Below, one piece after another: positions 53,178 to 62,499 of a stretch of 64,000 nucleotides of DNA. Every line of letters starts with the position of its first letter. Positions within the stretch are counted from its first letter, which is position 1. Source of the stretch: Tenacibaculum ovolyticum DSM 18103 (lineage in GTDB: Bacteria > Bacteroidota > Bacteroidia > Flavobacteriales > Flavobacteriaceae); the NCBI RefSeq assembly GCF_000430545.1, contig NZ_AUMF01000019.1, forward strand, positions 1 to 64,000, in the 5' to 3' direction. Position numbers and translations under genes: made by a program. The notes beneath the pieces are model-generated. The model did no database searches and was not told the origin of the DNA. It saw nothing but the letters and a program-made list of their open reading frames with translations.

Positions 53178-55379
53178 CTAGTTTTTAGTACTTAATTGTT
53201 TTTGAACATCTTTTACCTTAATATCTGTACCTAATCTTTGTAAATAAGATATTAAAGCTACAATTTCTCTATCTTTCATTTCTATGAAAGTTTGTCCATT
53301 CTCTTCTGCATATTTCTTATCTGAAGCATAATTTTTAGCAAAGTCAGGATCTTGATGTAAATTCTCTTGAATTTTAGCTCCTTGAGCATCCATATTAGCT
53401 TGTGCATTTGCTATTTCCTCATCAGTATAAGGTACTCCTAAAGAAACCATTACCTTCATTTTATCTTCTGTAGCACTCTTATCTAATTTACTTCTTACTA
53501 ACCATTGATACGCAGGCATAATAGAACCTGGTGATGTACTTTGCGGATCATACATGTGATTTAAGTGCCAACTATCAGAATATTTGCTTCCAATTCTATG
53601 TAAATCTGGCCCTGTACGTTTAGACCCCCACAAGAACGGATGATCATATACAAATTCTCCTGCTTTAGAATACTCTCCATATCGCTCAACTTCCGATCTA
53701 AATGGTCGTACCATTTGAGAGTGACATCCTACACATCCTTCTCTAATATAGATATCACGTCCTTCTAATTCTAAAGGTGAATATGGTTTTACACTAGATA
53801 TTGTTGGTATATTAGATTTAACTAATAATGTTGGTACAATCTGAACAACACCTCCTATTAAGATTGCTATAGTTGCATAAATTGTTAATTTTATTGGTTT
53901 TCTTTCTAACCAAGTATGCCATCCTTCTCCTTTTGTTCTGTTTTTAGAAACTTTTGTTAAAGGTGCTGCTTCTGCTAAATCATCAGTAACATCGGTACCA
54001 GATCTTACAGTTCTTATCATATTGTATAGCATTACAAATGCTCCTACAATAAACATACTACCTCCAATAGCACGCATCCAATACATTGGTATAATTTCAT
54101 TAACAGTTTCTAAGAAATTACCGTATGCTAATGTTCCGTCTGGATTAAATTGTTTCCACATAGAAGCTTGTACAAAACCTGCAACATACATTGGTAATGC
54201 ATACATTATGATTCCTAAAGTACCAATCCAAAAATGGAAATTAGCTAATGCTGTAGAGTATAATTTTGTTTTAAACATTCTTGGAACCATCCAGTAAATC
54301 ATACCGAAAGTAAAAAACCCATTCCAAGCTAAAGCACCAACGTGAACGTGTGCAATAATCCAATCACTAAAGTGTGCAATTGCATTTACATTCTTTAAAG
54401 ATAACATTGGTCCTTCAAAAGTTGCCATACCATAACCTGTAATTGCAACTACAAAGAATTTTAAAACAGGGTCGGTACGAACCTTATCCCAAGCTCCACG
54501 AAGTGTTAATAATCCGTTTATCATTCCTCCCCAAGAAGGTGCTAATAACATAATAGAAAATGCTACTCCTAAATTTTGAGCCCAAGTTGGTAATGCAGTA
54601 TATAATAAGTGGTGAGGTCCTGCCCAGATATAAATAAAAATTAGCGACCAAAAGTGAACGATTGATAATCGATATGAATATACGGGTCTGTTTGCTGCTT
54701 TTGGAACAAAGTAATACATTAACCCTAAAAACGGTGTTGTTAAGAAAAATGCTACTGCATTATGCCCATACCACCATTGAACCAAAGCATCTTGCACTCC
54801 TGCATATACAGAATAAGACTTTAAAAACCCTACTGGTAAAGCTAAACTATTAAATATATGTAATACTGCAACGGTTACAAAGGTTCCTAAATAAAACCAA
54901 ATAGCTACATATAAATGGCGTTGTCTTCTTTGAAGAATTGTCCAAATCATGTTTACACCAAAGGCTACCCAAACTAATGCAATTGCAATATCTATGGGCC
55001 ATTCTAACTCAGCATATTCTTTTGAACTTGTATACCCTAAAGGTAATGTAATTGCAGCTGCAACAATAATTAACTGCCATCCCCAAAAATTAAAATTACT
55101 TAAGAAATCACTCGCCATACGTGCTTTAAGCAATCGTTGTAACGAATAATAAACCCCTGCGTAAATTGCATTTCCTACAAAAGCAAAAATTACTGCATTT
55201 GTATGTAACGGACGTAAACGACCAAAACTTAACCATGAAATTCCGTCTGTTATATTTGGGAATAAAAACATTAATGCCAACAGTAAACCTACTGAGAAAC
55301 CTACAATTCCCCATAGTAGTGTGGCGTAAATGAATTTTTTCACGATCTTATTATCGTAATAAAATTGTTGCATTTCCAT
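53178..55379 (-). CDS. ccoNO: cbb3 oxidase subunits I and II fused (CcoNO)
   Basis: 733 residues. CcoN part (to about 500) with twelve helices; heme ligands include His in RPLHTNAVIFAF and HVHVGALAWNGF, copper ligands in WWYGHNAVAF and AGPHHLLYTA. CcoO part with heme motif REGCVGCHSQMVRPFRSEVE and typical GPDLHRIGSKYSDSWHLNHM. CcoN and CcoO are separate in most bacteria; the fusion is usual in Bacteroidetes. High-affinity oxidase for micro-oxic growth. Confidence 0.96.
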   Translation of the reverse strand: MEMQQFYYDNKIVKKFIYATLLWGIVGFSVGLLLALMFLFPNITDGISWLSFGRLRPLHTNAVIFAFVGNAIYAGVYYSLQRLLKARMASDFLSNFNFWGWQLIIVAAAITLPLGYTSSKEYAELEWPIDIAIALVWVAFGVNMIWTILQRRQRHLYVAIWFYLGTFVTVAVLHIFNSLALPVGFLKSYSVYAGVQDALVQWWYGHNAVAFFLTTPFLGLMYYFVPKAANRPVYSYRLSIVHFWSLIFIYIWAGPHHLLYTALPTWAQNLGVAFSIMLLAPSWGGMINGLLTLRGAWDKVRTDPVLKFFVVAITGYGMATFEGPMLSLKNVNAIAHFSDWIIAHVHVGALAWNGFFTFGMIYWMVPRMFKTKLYSTALANFHFWIGTLGIIMYALPMYVAGFVQASMWKQFNPDGTLAYGNFLETVNEIIPMYWMRAIGGSMFIVGAFVMLYNMIRTVRSGTDVTDDLAEAAPLTKVSKNRTKGEGWHTWLERKPIKLTIYATIAILIGGVVQIVPTLLVKSNIPTISSVKPYSPLELEGRDIYIREGCVGCHSQMVRPFRSEVERYGEYSKAGEFVYDHPFLWGSKRTGPDLHRIGSKYSDSWHLNHMYDPQSTSPGSIMPAYQWLVRSKLDKSATEDKMKVMVSLGVPYTDEEIANAQANMDAQGAKIQENLHQDPDFAKNYASDKKYAEENGQTFIEMKDREIVALISYLQRLGTDIKVKDVQKQLSTKN

Positions 55380-55405
55380 AATCTAATTGAATTTAATATC
55401 TATTG

Positions 55406-55576
55406 TTAGTTATTGATTTTTGTTTCTTCTTTTACTAATTCGTCATCAAATAGCATACGAACAGATGGCGTATACGAATCATCGTATTGTCCATTTTTTA
55501 CCGAAACGATAAATGCAATAAAAAAAATAATTGCCACTAATATACTTAGTGTAAGTAGTAAGTAAATAACGCTCAT
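55406..55576 (-). CDS. ccoS: cbb3 assembly protein CcoS
   Basis: 56 residues: MSVIYLLLTLSILVAIIFFI forms the single membrane helix, followed by FIVSVKNGQYDDSYTPSVRM and an acidic tail. GQYDD is the CcoS signature. It begins the cco operon, 26 bases before ccoNO; an FNR-type box lies upstream at the standard place. Confidence 0.9.
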   Translation of the reverse strand: MSVIYLLLTLSILVAIIFFIAFIVSVKNGQYDDSYTPSVRMLFDDELVKEETKINN

Positions 55577-55598
55577 ATCTTGCCTGATAATTGTTTTA

Positions 55599-55641
55599 CA
55601 AATTTAGTTTTGATGACCTTCTTAAAAAATGACAAATGTCA
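55599..55641 (-). promoter_or_regulatory. FNR-type box and promoter of the ccoS-ccoNOQP operon
   Basis: ATGAC-AAAT-GTCAT (55629-55642) is a perfect palindrome. The minus-strand -7 element is TAAATTTG (55599-55606), exact consensus. Box centre to the final G is 36.5 bases, which puts the box at about -41.5, the usual site for activation. Confidence 0.7.
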
Positions 55642-55692
55642 TGTTTTATAGTTTTGTTAAGAAAAACTTAAAGTTAATCATTTTATTTATAC

Positions 55693-57054
55693 CTAAATCG
55701 TCATAGAAAATAGCTTTGTTTCTGGCTTGTTTCTATGCAATCGCTTGTCAAATGCCATACAAATATTACGCACATATGGTCTAGCTTCTTCAGGAACTGA
55801 CAAACTACTCCCGTCAATAGTAACCAATCCGTCATCTATCATTTCACCTAGTTTTTCTAAATGAATTTCTATATTTTCAACTTGTAAATGTGCTTCATCC
55901 CACGAAGTGAAAAAGTGACACATAATGTTTAATATATGTTTTCTTATAATTAAATCTTCTTCAGATAAAATATGTCCTCTAAATACCGGAATCTCTCCTT
56001 CGTTTACTATTTTTTGATATTCTTTTACTGTTTTTACATTTTGTGCAAAGCCATACCATGAATCTGATATTGATGACATTCCTAAACCAACCATTAACTG
56101 GGTTTTATTTGCTGTATATCCCATAAAATTTCGGTGCAATGTTTTTTCTTGAGTTGCTTTATATAAACTGTCTGATTTTAATGCAAAATGATCCATTCCT
56201 ATTTCTACATAGCCCATTTCAGCAAATAACTCCTTACCTATTTCATACAATTCACGTTTTTCTTCGTTTTTAGGTAAATCTTTTTCATTAAATCCTCGCT
56301 GACCAACACCTTTTACCCATGGCACATGTGCATAACTGTAAAATGAAATTCTATCAGGTTGTAATTCTTTTGTTTTATTAATGGTATGAATTACATTTTC
56401 TTTTGTTTGAAATGGCAATCCGAAAATTAAATCGTGACTAATAGATGTATACCCTATTTCTCTTGCCCAACGTGTTGCTCTTTCAACATTTTCAAAAGAT
56501 TGCACTCTATGAATTGCTACTTGTACTTTTTCATTATAATCTTGTACACCATAACTTACACGAGTAAAGCCAACATCAAACAAAGTTTGTAATTGTTCTT
56601 TTGTAGTATTATTAGGATGACCTTCAAAACTAAATTCATGATTTGGATGTTTTTTTGCGTTTATAAACAATCCATCAATTAGTTTTTTTAACTGTTCTTT
56701 TGAGAAAAAAGTTGGTGTTCCTCCACCTAAATGAATCTCTTTTATAATTGGAGTTTCATCAACCAAATTGGTATATAAATTCCATTCTTTTAAAACTGTA
56801 TCTATATAATCTTCTTCTACTTCGTGTCGTTTTGTAATATGCTTATGACATGCACAAAACGTACATAAACTCTCACAAAAAGGCAAATGAATATATACAC
56901 TAATTCCTTCTGAAGAATTACTTTCTATAAACGATTTTTTAAATGTTTCAATCCATTTTTCTTTAGAAAATGTTTCGTTTTCCCAATAAGGAACCGTTGG
57001 ATAACTAGTATATCTTGGTCCTGGAATATTATATTTTTGTATGAGTGAATTCAT
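55693..57054 (-). CDS. hemN: Oxygen-independent coproporphyrinogen III oxidase
   Basis: 453 residues, full length. Radical SAM cluster CESLCTFC (Cys60, Cys64, Cys67) followed by AC, as in HemN. HLGGGTPTFFSKEQL and FGLPFQTKENV are conserved. Makes protoporphyrinogen for heme without oxygen, fitting a gene set for micro-oxic life. Separate gene between the cco promoter region and deoD. Confidence 0.95.
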   Translation of the reverse strand: MNSLIQKYNIPGPRYTSYPTVPYWENETFSKEKWIETFKKSFIESNSSEGISVYIHLPFCESLCTFCACHKHITKRHEVEEDYIDTVLKEWNLYTNLVDETPIIKEIHLGGGTPTFFSKEQLKKLIDGLFINAKKHPNHEFSFEGHPNNTTKEQLQTLFDVGFTRVSYGVQDYNEKVQVAIHRVQSFENVERATRWAREIGYTSISHDLIFGLPFQTKENVIHTINKTKELQPDRISFYSYAHVPWVKGVGQRGFNEKDLPKNEEKRELYEIGKELFAEMGYVEIGMDHFALKSDSLYKATQEKTLHRNFMGYTANKTQLMVGLGMSSISDSWYGFAQNVKTVKEYQKIVNEGEIPVFRGHILSEEDLIIRKHILNIMCHFFTSWDEAHLQVENIEIHLEKLGEMIDDGLVTIDGSSLSVPEEARPYVRNICMAFDKRLHRNKPETKLFSMTI

Positions 57055-57137
57055 TTGTTTATTATTTATATAAAGTTTATCGCAACCAAAACCTTATTAA
57101 GTTAATAACCTCTCGATTGTTCTCGAGCTGAAAATAA

Positions 57138-57836
57138 TTAAGTTAATTCTAAAGCAATTTCTATCATTTCTTTAAAAGTATACTCTCTTTCATTTGCTGT
57201 CGTTTTTTCTCCTGTTACTAAACTATCTGAAATTGTTAAGATAGCTAATGCATTTACTTTATGTTTTGCTGCTATTGTGTACAATCCATTAGTTTCCATT
57301 TCTACACATAACACACCATATTCAGCCCATTTTTTATAACTTTCAAAATCATCAGCATAAAACTCATCTGAACTTAAAACATTTCCTGCTTTTAACGGTA
57401 TCCCTTTTCTACTTGCTGTTTCTAACGCTTTTTGAAACAGCTTAAAACTTGCTGTTGCCGCATAATCTGCTCCATTAAAGCGAATAGTGTTTAATCCTGA
57501 ATTTGTAGAGGCTGACATTGCTATAACAATATCACGAATTTTAACTTCTTTTTGGTAAGACCCAGCTGAACCTACACGTATTAAGTTTTTTACTCCGTAT
57601 TCATTAATCAATTCGTGTACATAAATTAACGTAGATGGAATTCCCATTCCCGTTCCTTGCACAGAAATTTGTTTTCCTCTGTAAGTTCCTGTAAAACCTA
57701 ACATACCACGAACATCATTATAACAAATAGGATTTTCTAAAAATGTTTCAGCAATCCATTTTGCTCGCATTGGATCTCCTGGTAATAAAACAGTTTCTGC
57801 AATTTCTCCTTTTTTTGCGGCTATATGTACACTCAT
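57138..57836 (-). CDS. deoD: Purine-nucleoside phosphorylase (DeoD type)
   Basis: 232 residues, full length hexameric-type [23 protein letters not shown] start with phosphate-binding [44 protein letters not shown] and SDSLVTGE are conserved. Splits purine (deoxy)ribonucleosides. Next to deoC on the same strand; the two together feed deoxyribose into glycolysis. Confidence 0.95.
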   Translation of the reverse strand: MSVHIAAKKGEIAETVLLPGDPMRAKWIAETFLENPICYNDVRGMLGFTGTYRGKQISVQGTGMGIPSTLIYVHELINEYGVKNLIRVGSAGSYQKEVKIRDIVIAMSASTNSGLNTIRFNGADYAATASFKLFQKALETASRKGIPLKAGNVLSSDEFYADDFESYKKWAEYGVLCVEMETNGLYTIAAKHKVNALAILTISDSLVTGEKTTANEREYTFKEMIEIALELT

Positions 57837-57903
57837 TTTTCCTTTTTTAAACGTTATTTAAAATATAAAACTGGAACAAATTCAGATTAACAAAAATCTA
57901 AAT

Positions 57904-58569
57904 TTAATATTGGTTTTTATCAGAAACTCCTTTTATAACCAAAGAAACTCCTGATGATGTTCCTAAGCGAGCTACTCCCATTTTAATATACTTTTCAGCT
58001 GTTTCTTTATCTCTAACTCCTCCTGCTGCTTTTATTAATGCTTTACCTTTAATAGTTTCTTTCATTATCAAAAGATCTTCTAAAGTTGCTCCTGCAGTAC
58101 CAAAACCTGTCGATGTTTTTATAAAATCTGCTCCTGCATTTACAGCTAATTTCGAAACTTTTTTTATTTGTTCTTTCGATAAATAACAGTTCTCAAAAAT
58201 TACTTTTAAAACATTATTTCCAATTGCTTCTTTTATCAACCTTATTTCATTTTCAACATAATCACTTTCACCATCTAATAACTTACCAACATTAATAACC
58301 ATATCAATTTCTGAAGCACCATTTTCGATACTATTTTTAGCTTCAAAAACTTTAGCTTCAGTTGTCATTGCTCCCAAAGGAAAACCAATTACTGCTGCTA
58401 TTTTCACATCAGAATTTATTAACTCTTGTTTCGCTAACGCTACATAAGCACCGTTTACACAAACTGCGTAAAAATTGTAATCTAAAGCTTCTCTACACAG
58501 CTTAATAATATCTTTTTTTGTTGCTGTAGCTTTTAATAACGTGTGATCTATATATTTACTTATCTGCAT
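57904..58569 (-). CDS. deoC: Deoxyribose-phosphate aldolase
   Basis: 221 residues. Schiff-base Lys151 in DFIKTSTGFGTAG and proton-shuttle Lys180 in LIKAAGGVRD are present. Splits deoxyribose 5-phosphate into glyceraldehyde 3-phosphate and acetaldehyde. Starts 4 bases behind the cupin gene stop, so both are in the ccoI transcript. Confidence 0.96.
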   Translation of the reverse strand: MQISKYIDHTLLKATATKKDIIKLCREALDYNFYAVCVNGAYVALAKQELINSDVKIAAVIGFPLGAMTTEAKVFEAKNSIENGASEIDMVINVGKLLDGESDYVENEIRLIKEAIGNNVLKVIFENCYLSKEQIKKVSKLAVNAGADFIKTSTGFGTAGATLEDLLIMKETIKGKALIKAAGGVRDKETAEKYIKMGVARLGTSSGVSLVIKGVSDKNQY

Positions 58570-58573
58570 AAAG

Positions 58574-58906
58574 TTATACGTTTTTCACTCTTTTTACAGT
58601 GTCTGATTTAGATAATGTTAATCGCACAATACTTTCTTCTATTGCTATAAGGTTATGAACAACTTGTGGTTTTAATGAAATTATATCGCCAATACTTAAT
58701 TGTTTTACTTCATTATTCACTCCAAAATCAATACTCCCTTTTACTACCTGAACGATTATTGCAAAAGGAGCTTGATGATCTTCCATCACTTGTCCTTTTT
58801 TAAATACAACTCGTATTTCTTTAGAAAAATCTGTATCTAATAACAATGATACAGCCGGTTTATGATCACTAAACTTTATATCTTTTAAAAATGAGGCTAC
58901 TTTCAT
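58574..58906 (-). CDS. Cupin-fold protein
   Basis: 110 residues, one small cupin-like barrel: GQVMEDHQAPFAIIVQVVKG with His and Asp/Glu in metal-site positions, then IGDIISLKPQVVHNLIAIEE with the second motif His. Role unknown; similar small cupins accompany micro-oxic genes in flavobacteria. It lies 5 bases behind ccoI and 4 before deoC. Confidence 0.8.
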   Translation of the reverse strand: MKVASFLKDIKFSDHKPAVSLLLDTDFSKEIRVVFKKGQVMEDHQAPFAIIVQVVKGSIDFGVNNEVKQLSIGDIISLKPQVVHNLIAIEESIVRLTLSKSDTVKRVKNV

Positions 58907-58911
58907 AATAT

Positions 58912-61284
58912 CTATTTTATTTTTTTTCCTAATAAATTTGTTGCAATAGTTGTAAATAACACTATACTAATAGAGCTTAAAGGCATTAATATTGCTGCTA
59001 TTACAGGTTTTAGTTGTCCTGTTGTTGCAAAATATAATCCTATTAAATTATAACATAAAGAGAGTATAAAACTATACTTAATTATTTGAATTGCTTTTTT
59101 TGAAGCTCTAATATAACTTCCTATTTTATTAAACTTAGAAGCGTCTAAAATAGCATCACAAGCTGGTGAAAAAACATTAATATTTTCTGATAAAGCAATA
59201 CCAACATTACTTTGCGCTAAAGCTCCTGCATCATTTAAACCATCACCAATCATAATAACACTATTTCCTTTAGCTTGTAGTTGTTCTACATAGGTTAATT
59301 TATCTTCTGGTTTTTGGTTAAATAAAAATGATGTTCCATTTGGCAACAATTCTTCTAAATATTTTTTCTCTCCTTCATTATCTCCAGAAACGACTGCTAA
59401 ATTGTAATTCGAATTCAATTCAGAAAACAAACCTTCCATACCTTTTCTGTATGCATTTTTAAAAATATATTTCCCTTTATATTCATCATTAATACTAATA
59501 TGAACTGATGTGTCTAAATTAATTTCTTCCTTTTTATTTTTAACAAATGATGATGAACCAATCTTTATCTTTAATTGTTCATATTTTGCTTCAATACCTT
59601 TACCTGTATATTCTTTAAAGTTACTTATAAGAATGGTCTCTTCTGTTAAAGAATCATATAACATTCTACTCAATGGATGATTTGAAGCTCTTAAAACACT
59701 TTTTAAAACCGATTTTTCTTCAGAACTTAAAGTATTACCTTTATAATCTATTTGATTTTCTTTACTTGTTGTTAAAGTTCCTGTTTTATCAAAAATTATA
59801 CTATCTATTGCTGCTAACTGTTCAATAACTGTTGCGTTTTTTAGATAAATTTTTTTCTTCCCTAAAATACGTAGCATATTTCCTAAAGTAAATGGAGCGG
59901 CTAAGGCTATTGCACAAGGACACGCAATAATTAGCACTGCAGTAAATACATTTAATGCTTTACTGGCATCATAAAACAACCAAAATGTTGCGGCTACAAA
60001 AGCAATTACTAAAATTGTTAATGTAAAATGTTGACTTATTGAATCAGTTAATGTTTTAAAAGAAGAGTTTTTATCTTTTTTAAAAACATCATTACTCCAT
60101 AATTGTGTTAAATAACTTTGTGAAACAGATGTTAAAACTTCCATTTCTATAACTCCAGACAATTGTTTTCCTCCTGCAAATATCTTATCTCCTGATTTTT
60201 TTAATACAGGTACTGCTTCCCCTGTAACAAAACTATAATCAATATTGGCTTCTCCATTAATTAAAATTCCATCAACAGGAATCAACTCTTGATTTCTAAT
60301 TAACAATCTATTGCCTTTTTCTATATCGTATATCTGTACATTTTCTTCTTCACCTTTAGAAGTGATTCGAGTAACTGCTATTGGAAAATATGATTTATAA
60401 TCTCGCTCAAAAGACAAAAAATTATATGTTTTTTGTTGAAAAAATTTCCCTAATAATAAAAAGAAAACTAAACCGGTTAGTGAATCAAAAAAACCAGTTC
60501 CCAAATCAAAAATAATCTCTATTGAGCTCCTTATAAATAAGACTAAAACTCCTAAAGCAATTGGAATATCAATGTTCAAAATTTTAGAACGTAATCCTTT
60601 ATATGCTGAAATAAAATAATCTTGTGCTGCATAAAAAACAACAGGAAGGGAAAACAAAAACATTAACCATCGAAATATTCCTTTATACTGTTCTAACCAA
60701 AAACCCGACACTTCAAAATACTCAGGAAATGACAAAAACATAACATTACCAAAAGCAAATCCAGCAATTCCTAGTTTATAAATTAAACTACGGTCAACTT
60801 TCTTTTTTCCAACCTCATAATCTTCTAAACTTATATAAGGTTCGTAACCAATAGAACTTAATAATAACACTATTTCTTTTAATGAAATAATATCAGAGTT
60901 ATATGTGATTCGTACTGTTTTTTTAGGAAAATCAACTTGTGATGCGCTAATGTTTTTTTGTAACTTATGTAAGTTTTCTAATATCCAAATACAAGAACTA
61001 CAGTGTATATGAGGTATGTATAAGTTTACAACATGCATACTACCATCGTTAAACTCTAATAGTTTATCTACAATAGCTTCATTTTCAAGAAAATCGTATT
61101 TCCCTTGAATTTCTTCTGGAACAGCTCCAGGATTGTTTTGAAAATCATAGTAACACGTTAAATCATTTTCTGAAAAAATTTCATAAACCGTCTTACATCC
61201 ATTACAACAAAAGAATTTCTCTTGTACGGTAATAGTTTTGGTATCGCATTCGTTACCACAATGAAAACATTTTGTGCTTTCCAT
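58912..61284 (-). CDS. ccoI: Copper P1B-type ATPase for cbb3 oxidase assembly (CcoI/FixI)
   Basis: 790 residues. N-terminal Cys-rich metal-binding part (CFHCGNEC, FFCCNGCKTVYEIF), HMA domain with CSSC (Cys95, Cys98), eight helices, the transport motif ACPCAIALAAP, phosphorylation site IFDKTGTLT, SNHPLS and hinge MIGDGLNDAGAL. The Cys-rich start and the place beside cco genes identify it as CcoI, which exports copper for oxidase maturation. An FNR-type box is upstream at the standard distance. Confidence 0.93.
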   Translation of the reverse strand: MESTKCFHCGNECDTKTITVQEKFFCCNGCKTVYEIFSENDLTCYYDFQNNPGAVPEEIQGKYDFLENEAIVDKLLEFNDGSMHVVNLYIPHIHCSSCIWILENLHKLQKNISASQVDFPKKTVRITYNSDIISLKEIVLLLSSIGYEPYISLEDYEVGKKKVDRSLIYKLGIAGFAFGNVMFLSFPEYFEVSGFWLEQYKGIFRWLMFLFSLPVVFYAAQDYFISAYKGLRSKILNIDIPIALGVLVLFIRSSIEIIFDLGTGFFDSLTGLVFFLLLGKFFQQKTYNFLSFERDYKSYFPIAVTRITSKGEEENVQIYDIEKGNRLLIRNQELIPVDGILINGEANIDYSFVTGEAVPVLKKSGDKIFAGGKQLSGVIEMEVLTSVSQSYLTQLWSNDVFKKDKNSSFKTLTDSISQHFTLTILVIAFVAATFWLFYDASKALNVFTAVLIIACPCAIALAAPFTLGNMLRILGKKKIYLKNATVIEQLAAIDSIIFDKTGTLTTSKENQIDYKGNTLSSEEKSVLKSVLRASNHPLSRMLYDSLTEETILISNFKEYTGKGIEAKYEQLKIKIGSSSFVKNKKEEINLDTSVHISINDEYKGKYIFKNAYRKGMEGLFSELNSNYNLAVVSGDNEGEKKYLEELLPNGTSFLFNQKPEDKLTYVEQLQAKGNSVIMIGDGLNDAGALAQSNVGIALSENINVFSPACDAILDASKFNKIGSYIRASKKAIQIIKYSFILSLCYNLIGLYFATTGQLKPVIAAILMPLSSISIVLFTTIATNLLGKKIK

Positions 61285-61304
61285 ATTTACTCGTTTGCCT
61301 ATTA

Positions 61305-61365
61305 CAAATATCTTATAAGAACTGAAATTAAAACATGATATTTATCAGCTTTTTCAATATCTTTG
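61305..61365. promoter_or_regulatory. FNR-type box shared by ccoI and the FNR-like gene
   Basis: ATGAT-ATTT-ATCAG: core TGATATTTATCA at 61336-61347. For ccoI (minus strand) the -7 element GATATTTG (61305-61312, one mismatch) lies 36.5 bases from the box centre to its last G, as at the other two sites. For the FNR-like gene the -7 TATCTTTG (61358-61365) is close, so the box overlaps its -33 region and may repress it. Confidence 0.7.
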
Positions 61366-61389
61366 CATTACCACCAAAGTACAATATCT

Positions 61390-62076
61390 ATGAGCAAATG
61401 TGAACAATGTATCATTCGTCAGTTTAATTCTTTAAAGTCGCTCACAAAAGATGAATTAGTTAGAATATCTGGCTGTAAAACATCTAAAACAATTAAAAAA
61501 GGAGAAGTTTTATTTGAAGAAGGAGAACATATAAATGGTGTTTTTTGTATAAAGGACGGTATTTGTAAGGTTTCGAAAATGAGTGATAATGGTAGAGATC
61601 AGATTGTAAATCTTGTTCGAAAAGGTGATTTATTAGGAGAGCGTAGTTTAATAAACGATGAAGCTTCTAACTTAAAAGCTATTGCCGTAAATGATATGGA
61701 AATTTGTTTTATTCCTAAAGATGAAATTGTTAGAGATTTAGAAAATAATCCTAAATTTACTATGGATATTCTTAAAAACATGGCTTTATCTCTTAAAACT
61801 GCAGATAACTTTATTGTTGATATGGCTCAAAAAACAGTTAAACAGCGTTTAGCTGCTACTTTATTAAGTCTTGATAGTAAGTTTGCTAAAAACGAAAATG
61901 GTTCTTTAGATATACATTTATCTCGTGAGGATATTGCGAACATTATTGGTACTGCTACTGAAAGTGCTATTCGATTACTTTCAGAATTTAAAAAGAAAAA
62001 AATAATTAACTTAAAAGGTAAAGAAGTTTTTATTATTGATACTCAAGCTTTAAAAGATATTTCTACTGGTTTTTAA
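61390..62076 (+). CDS. FNR-like oxygen-responsive regulator (Crp/Fnr family)
   Basis: 228 residues from ATG at 61390; an upstream frame extension is not needed. N-terminal CEQC (Cys4, Cys7) resembles CQDC of E. coli FNR, Cys106 in MEICFIP aligns with FNR Cys122, but the FNR Cys29 position is not Cys; Cys29 here lies later in the sequence. HTH: LSREDIANIIGTATESAIRL, with Glu and Arg of the FNR recognition helix kept and the Ser replaced by Ile. Likely master regulator of the cco region. Confidence 0.85.
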   Translation: MSKCEQCIIRQFNSLKSLTKDELVRISGCKTSKTIKKGEVLFEEGEHINGVFCIKDGICKVSKMSDNGRDQIVNLVRKGDLLGERSLINDEASNLKAIAVNDMEICFIPKDEIVRDLENNPKFTMDILKNMALSLKTADNFIVDMAQKTVKQRLAATLLSLDSKFAKNENGSLDIHLSREDIANIIGTATESAIRLLSEFKKKKIINLKGKEVFIIDTQALKDISTGF

Positions 62077-62106
62077 TTTACTTTTATAAATAATATTGAA
62101 ATAAAA

Positions 62107-62135
62107 AAAACGTCTAATATTAGACGTTTTTTTAT
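62107..62135. terminator. Bidirectional terminator
   Basis: ACGTCTAATATTAGACGT perfect palindrome with A and T runs, between the convergent FNR-like and DUF3467 genes. Confidence 0.9.
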
Positions 62136-62137
62136 TT

Positions 62138-62446
62138 TTAAGCTTCCCCTGTTGTTCCGCCAAAATTCATTGGAATTGGTACTTGCTCATAATCCTTAAT
62201 CTCACCATTAGCTTGTTCAAACTTACGAACATTTTCAGCTAAAGCTTTTGTGAGTCTCTTAGCATGTTGTGGTGTTAAAATAATTCTAGATTTTACTTTA
62301 GCCTTTGGTACACCAGGCATTATATTAATAAAATCAACTATAAATTCAGATACTGAATGATTAATTATAGCTAAATTACTATAAGTTCCTTCAGCTATAT
62401 CCTGATCTAACTCTATGTTTAATTGTGGGTCTTTATTTTCTTCCAT
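62138..62446 (-). CDS. DUF3467 protein
   Basis: 102 residues. IELDQDIAEGTYSNLAIINH and PGVPKAKVKSRIILTPQHAK are the DUF3467 signature. Cytoplasmic, function unknown; typically found behind rpoC in flavobacteria as I recall. Here it follows rpoC by 53 bases with a terminator between them. Confidence 0.9.
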   Translation of the reverse strand: MEENKDPQLNIELDQDIAEGTYSNLAIINHSVSEFIVDFINIMPGVPKAKVKSRIILTPQHAKRLTKALAENVRKFEQANGEIKDYEQVPIPMNFGGTTGEA

Positions 62447-62463
62447 AAAAATAAGAATAAAAA

Positions 62464-62488
62464 AAGGCCTCTAAAATTTAGAGGCCTT
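62464..62488 (-). terminator. Terminator of rpoC
   Basis: AAGGCCTCTAA / TTAGAGGCCTT stem; T run on the minus-strand side. Confidence 0.85.
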
Positions 62489-62499
62489 ACTATTAAAAT

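Noticed and set aside
57094..57108. Palindrome TTATTAA-G-TTAATAA before hemN
   Set aside because: Pure AT palindromes of this size are expected often in this genome, and it does not resemble the FNR-type boxes.
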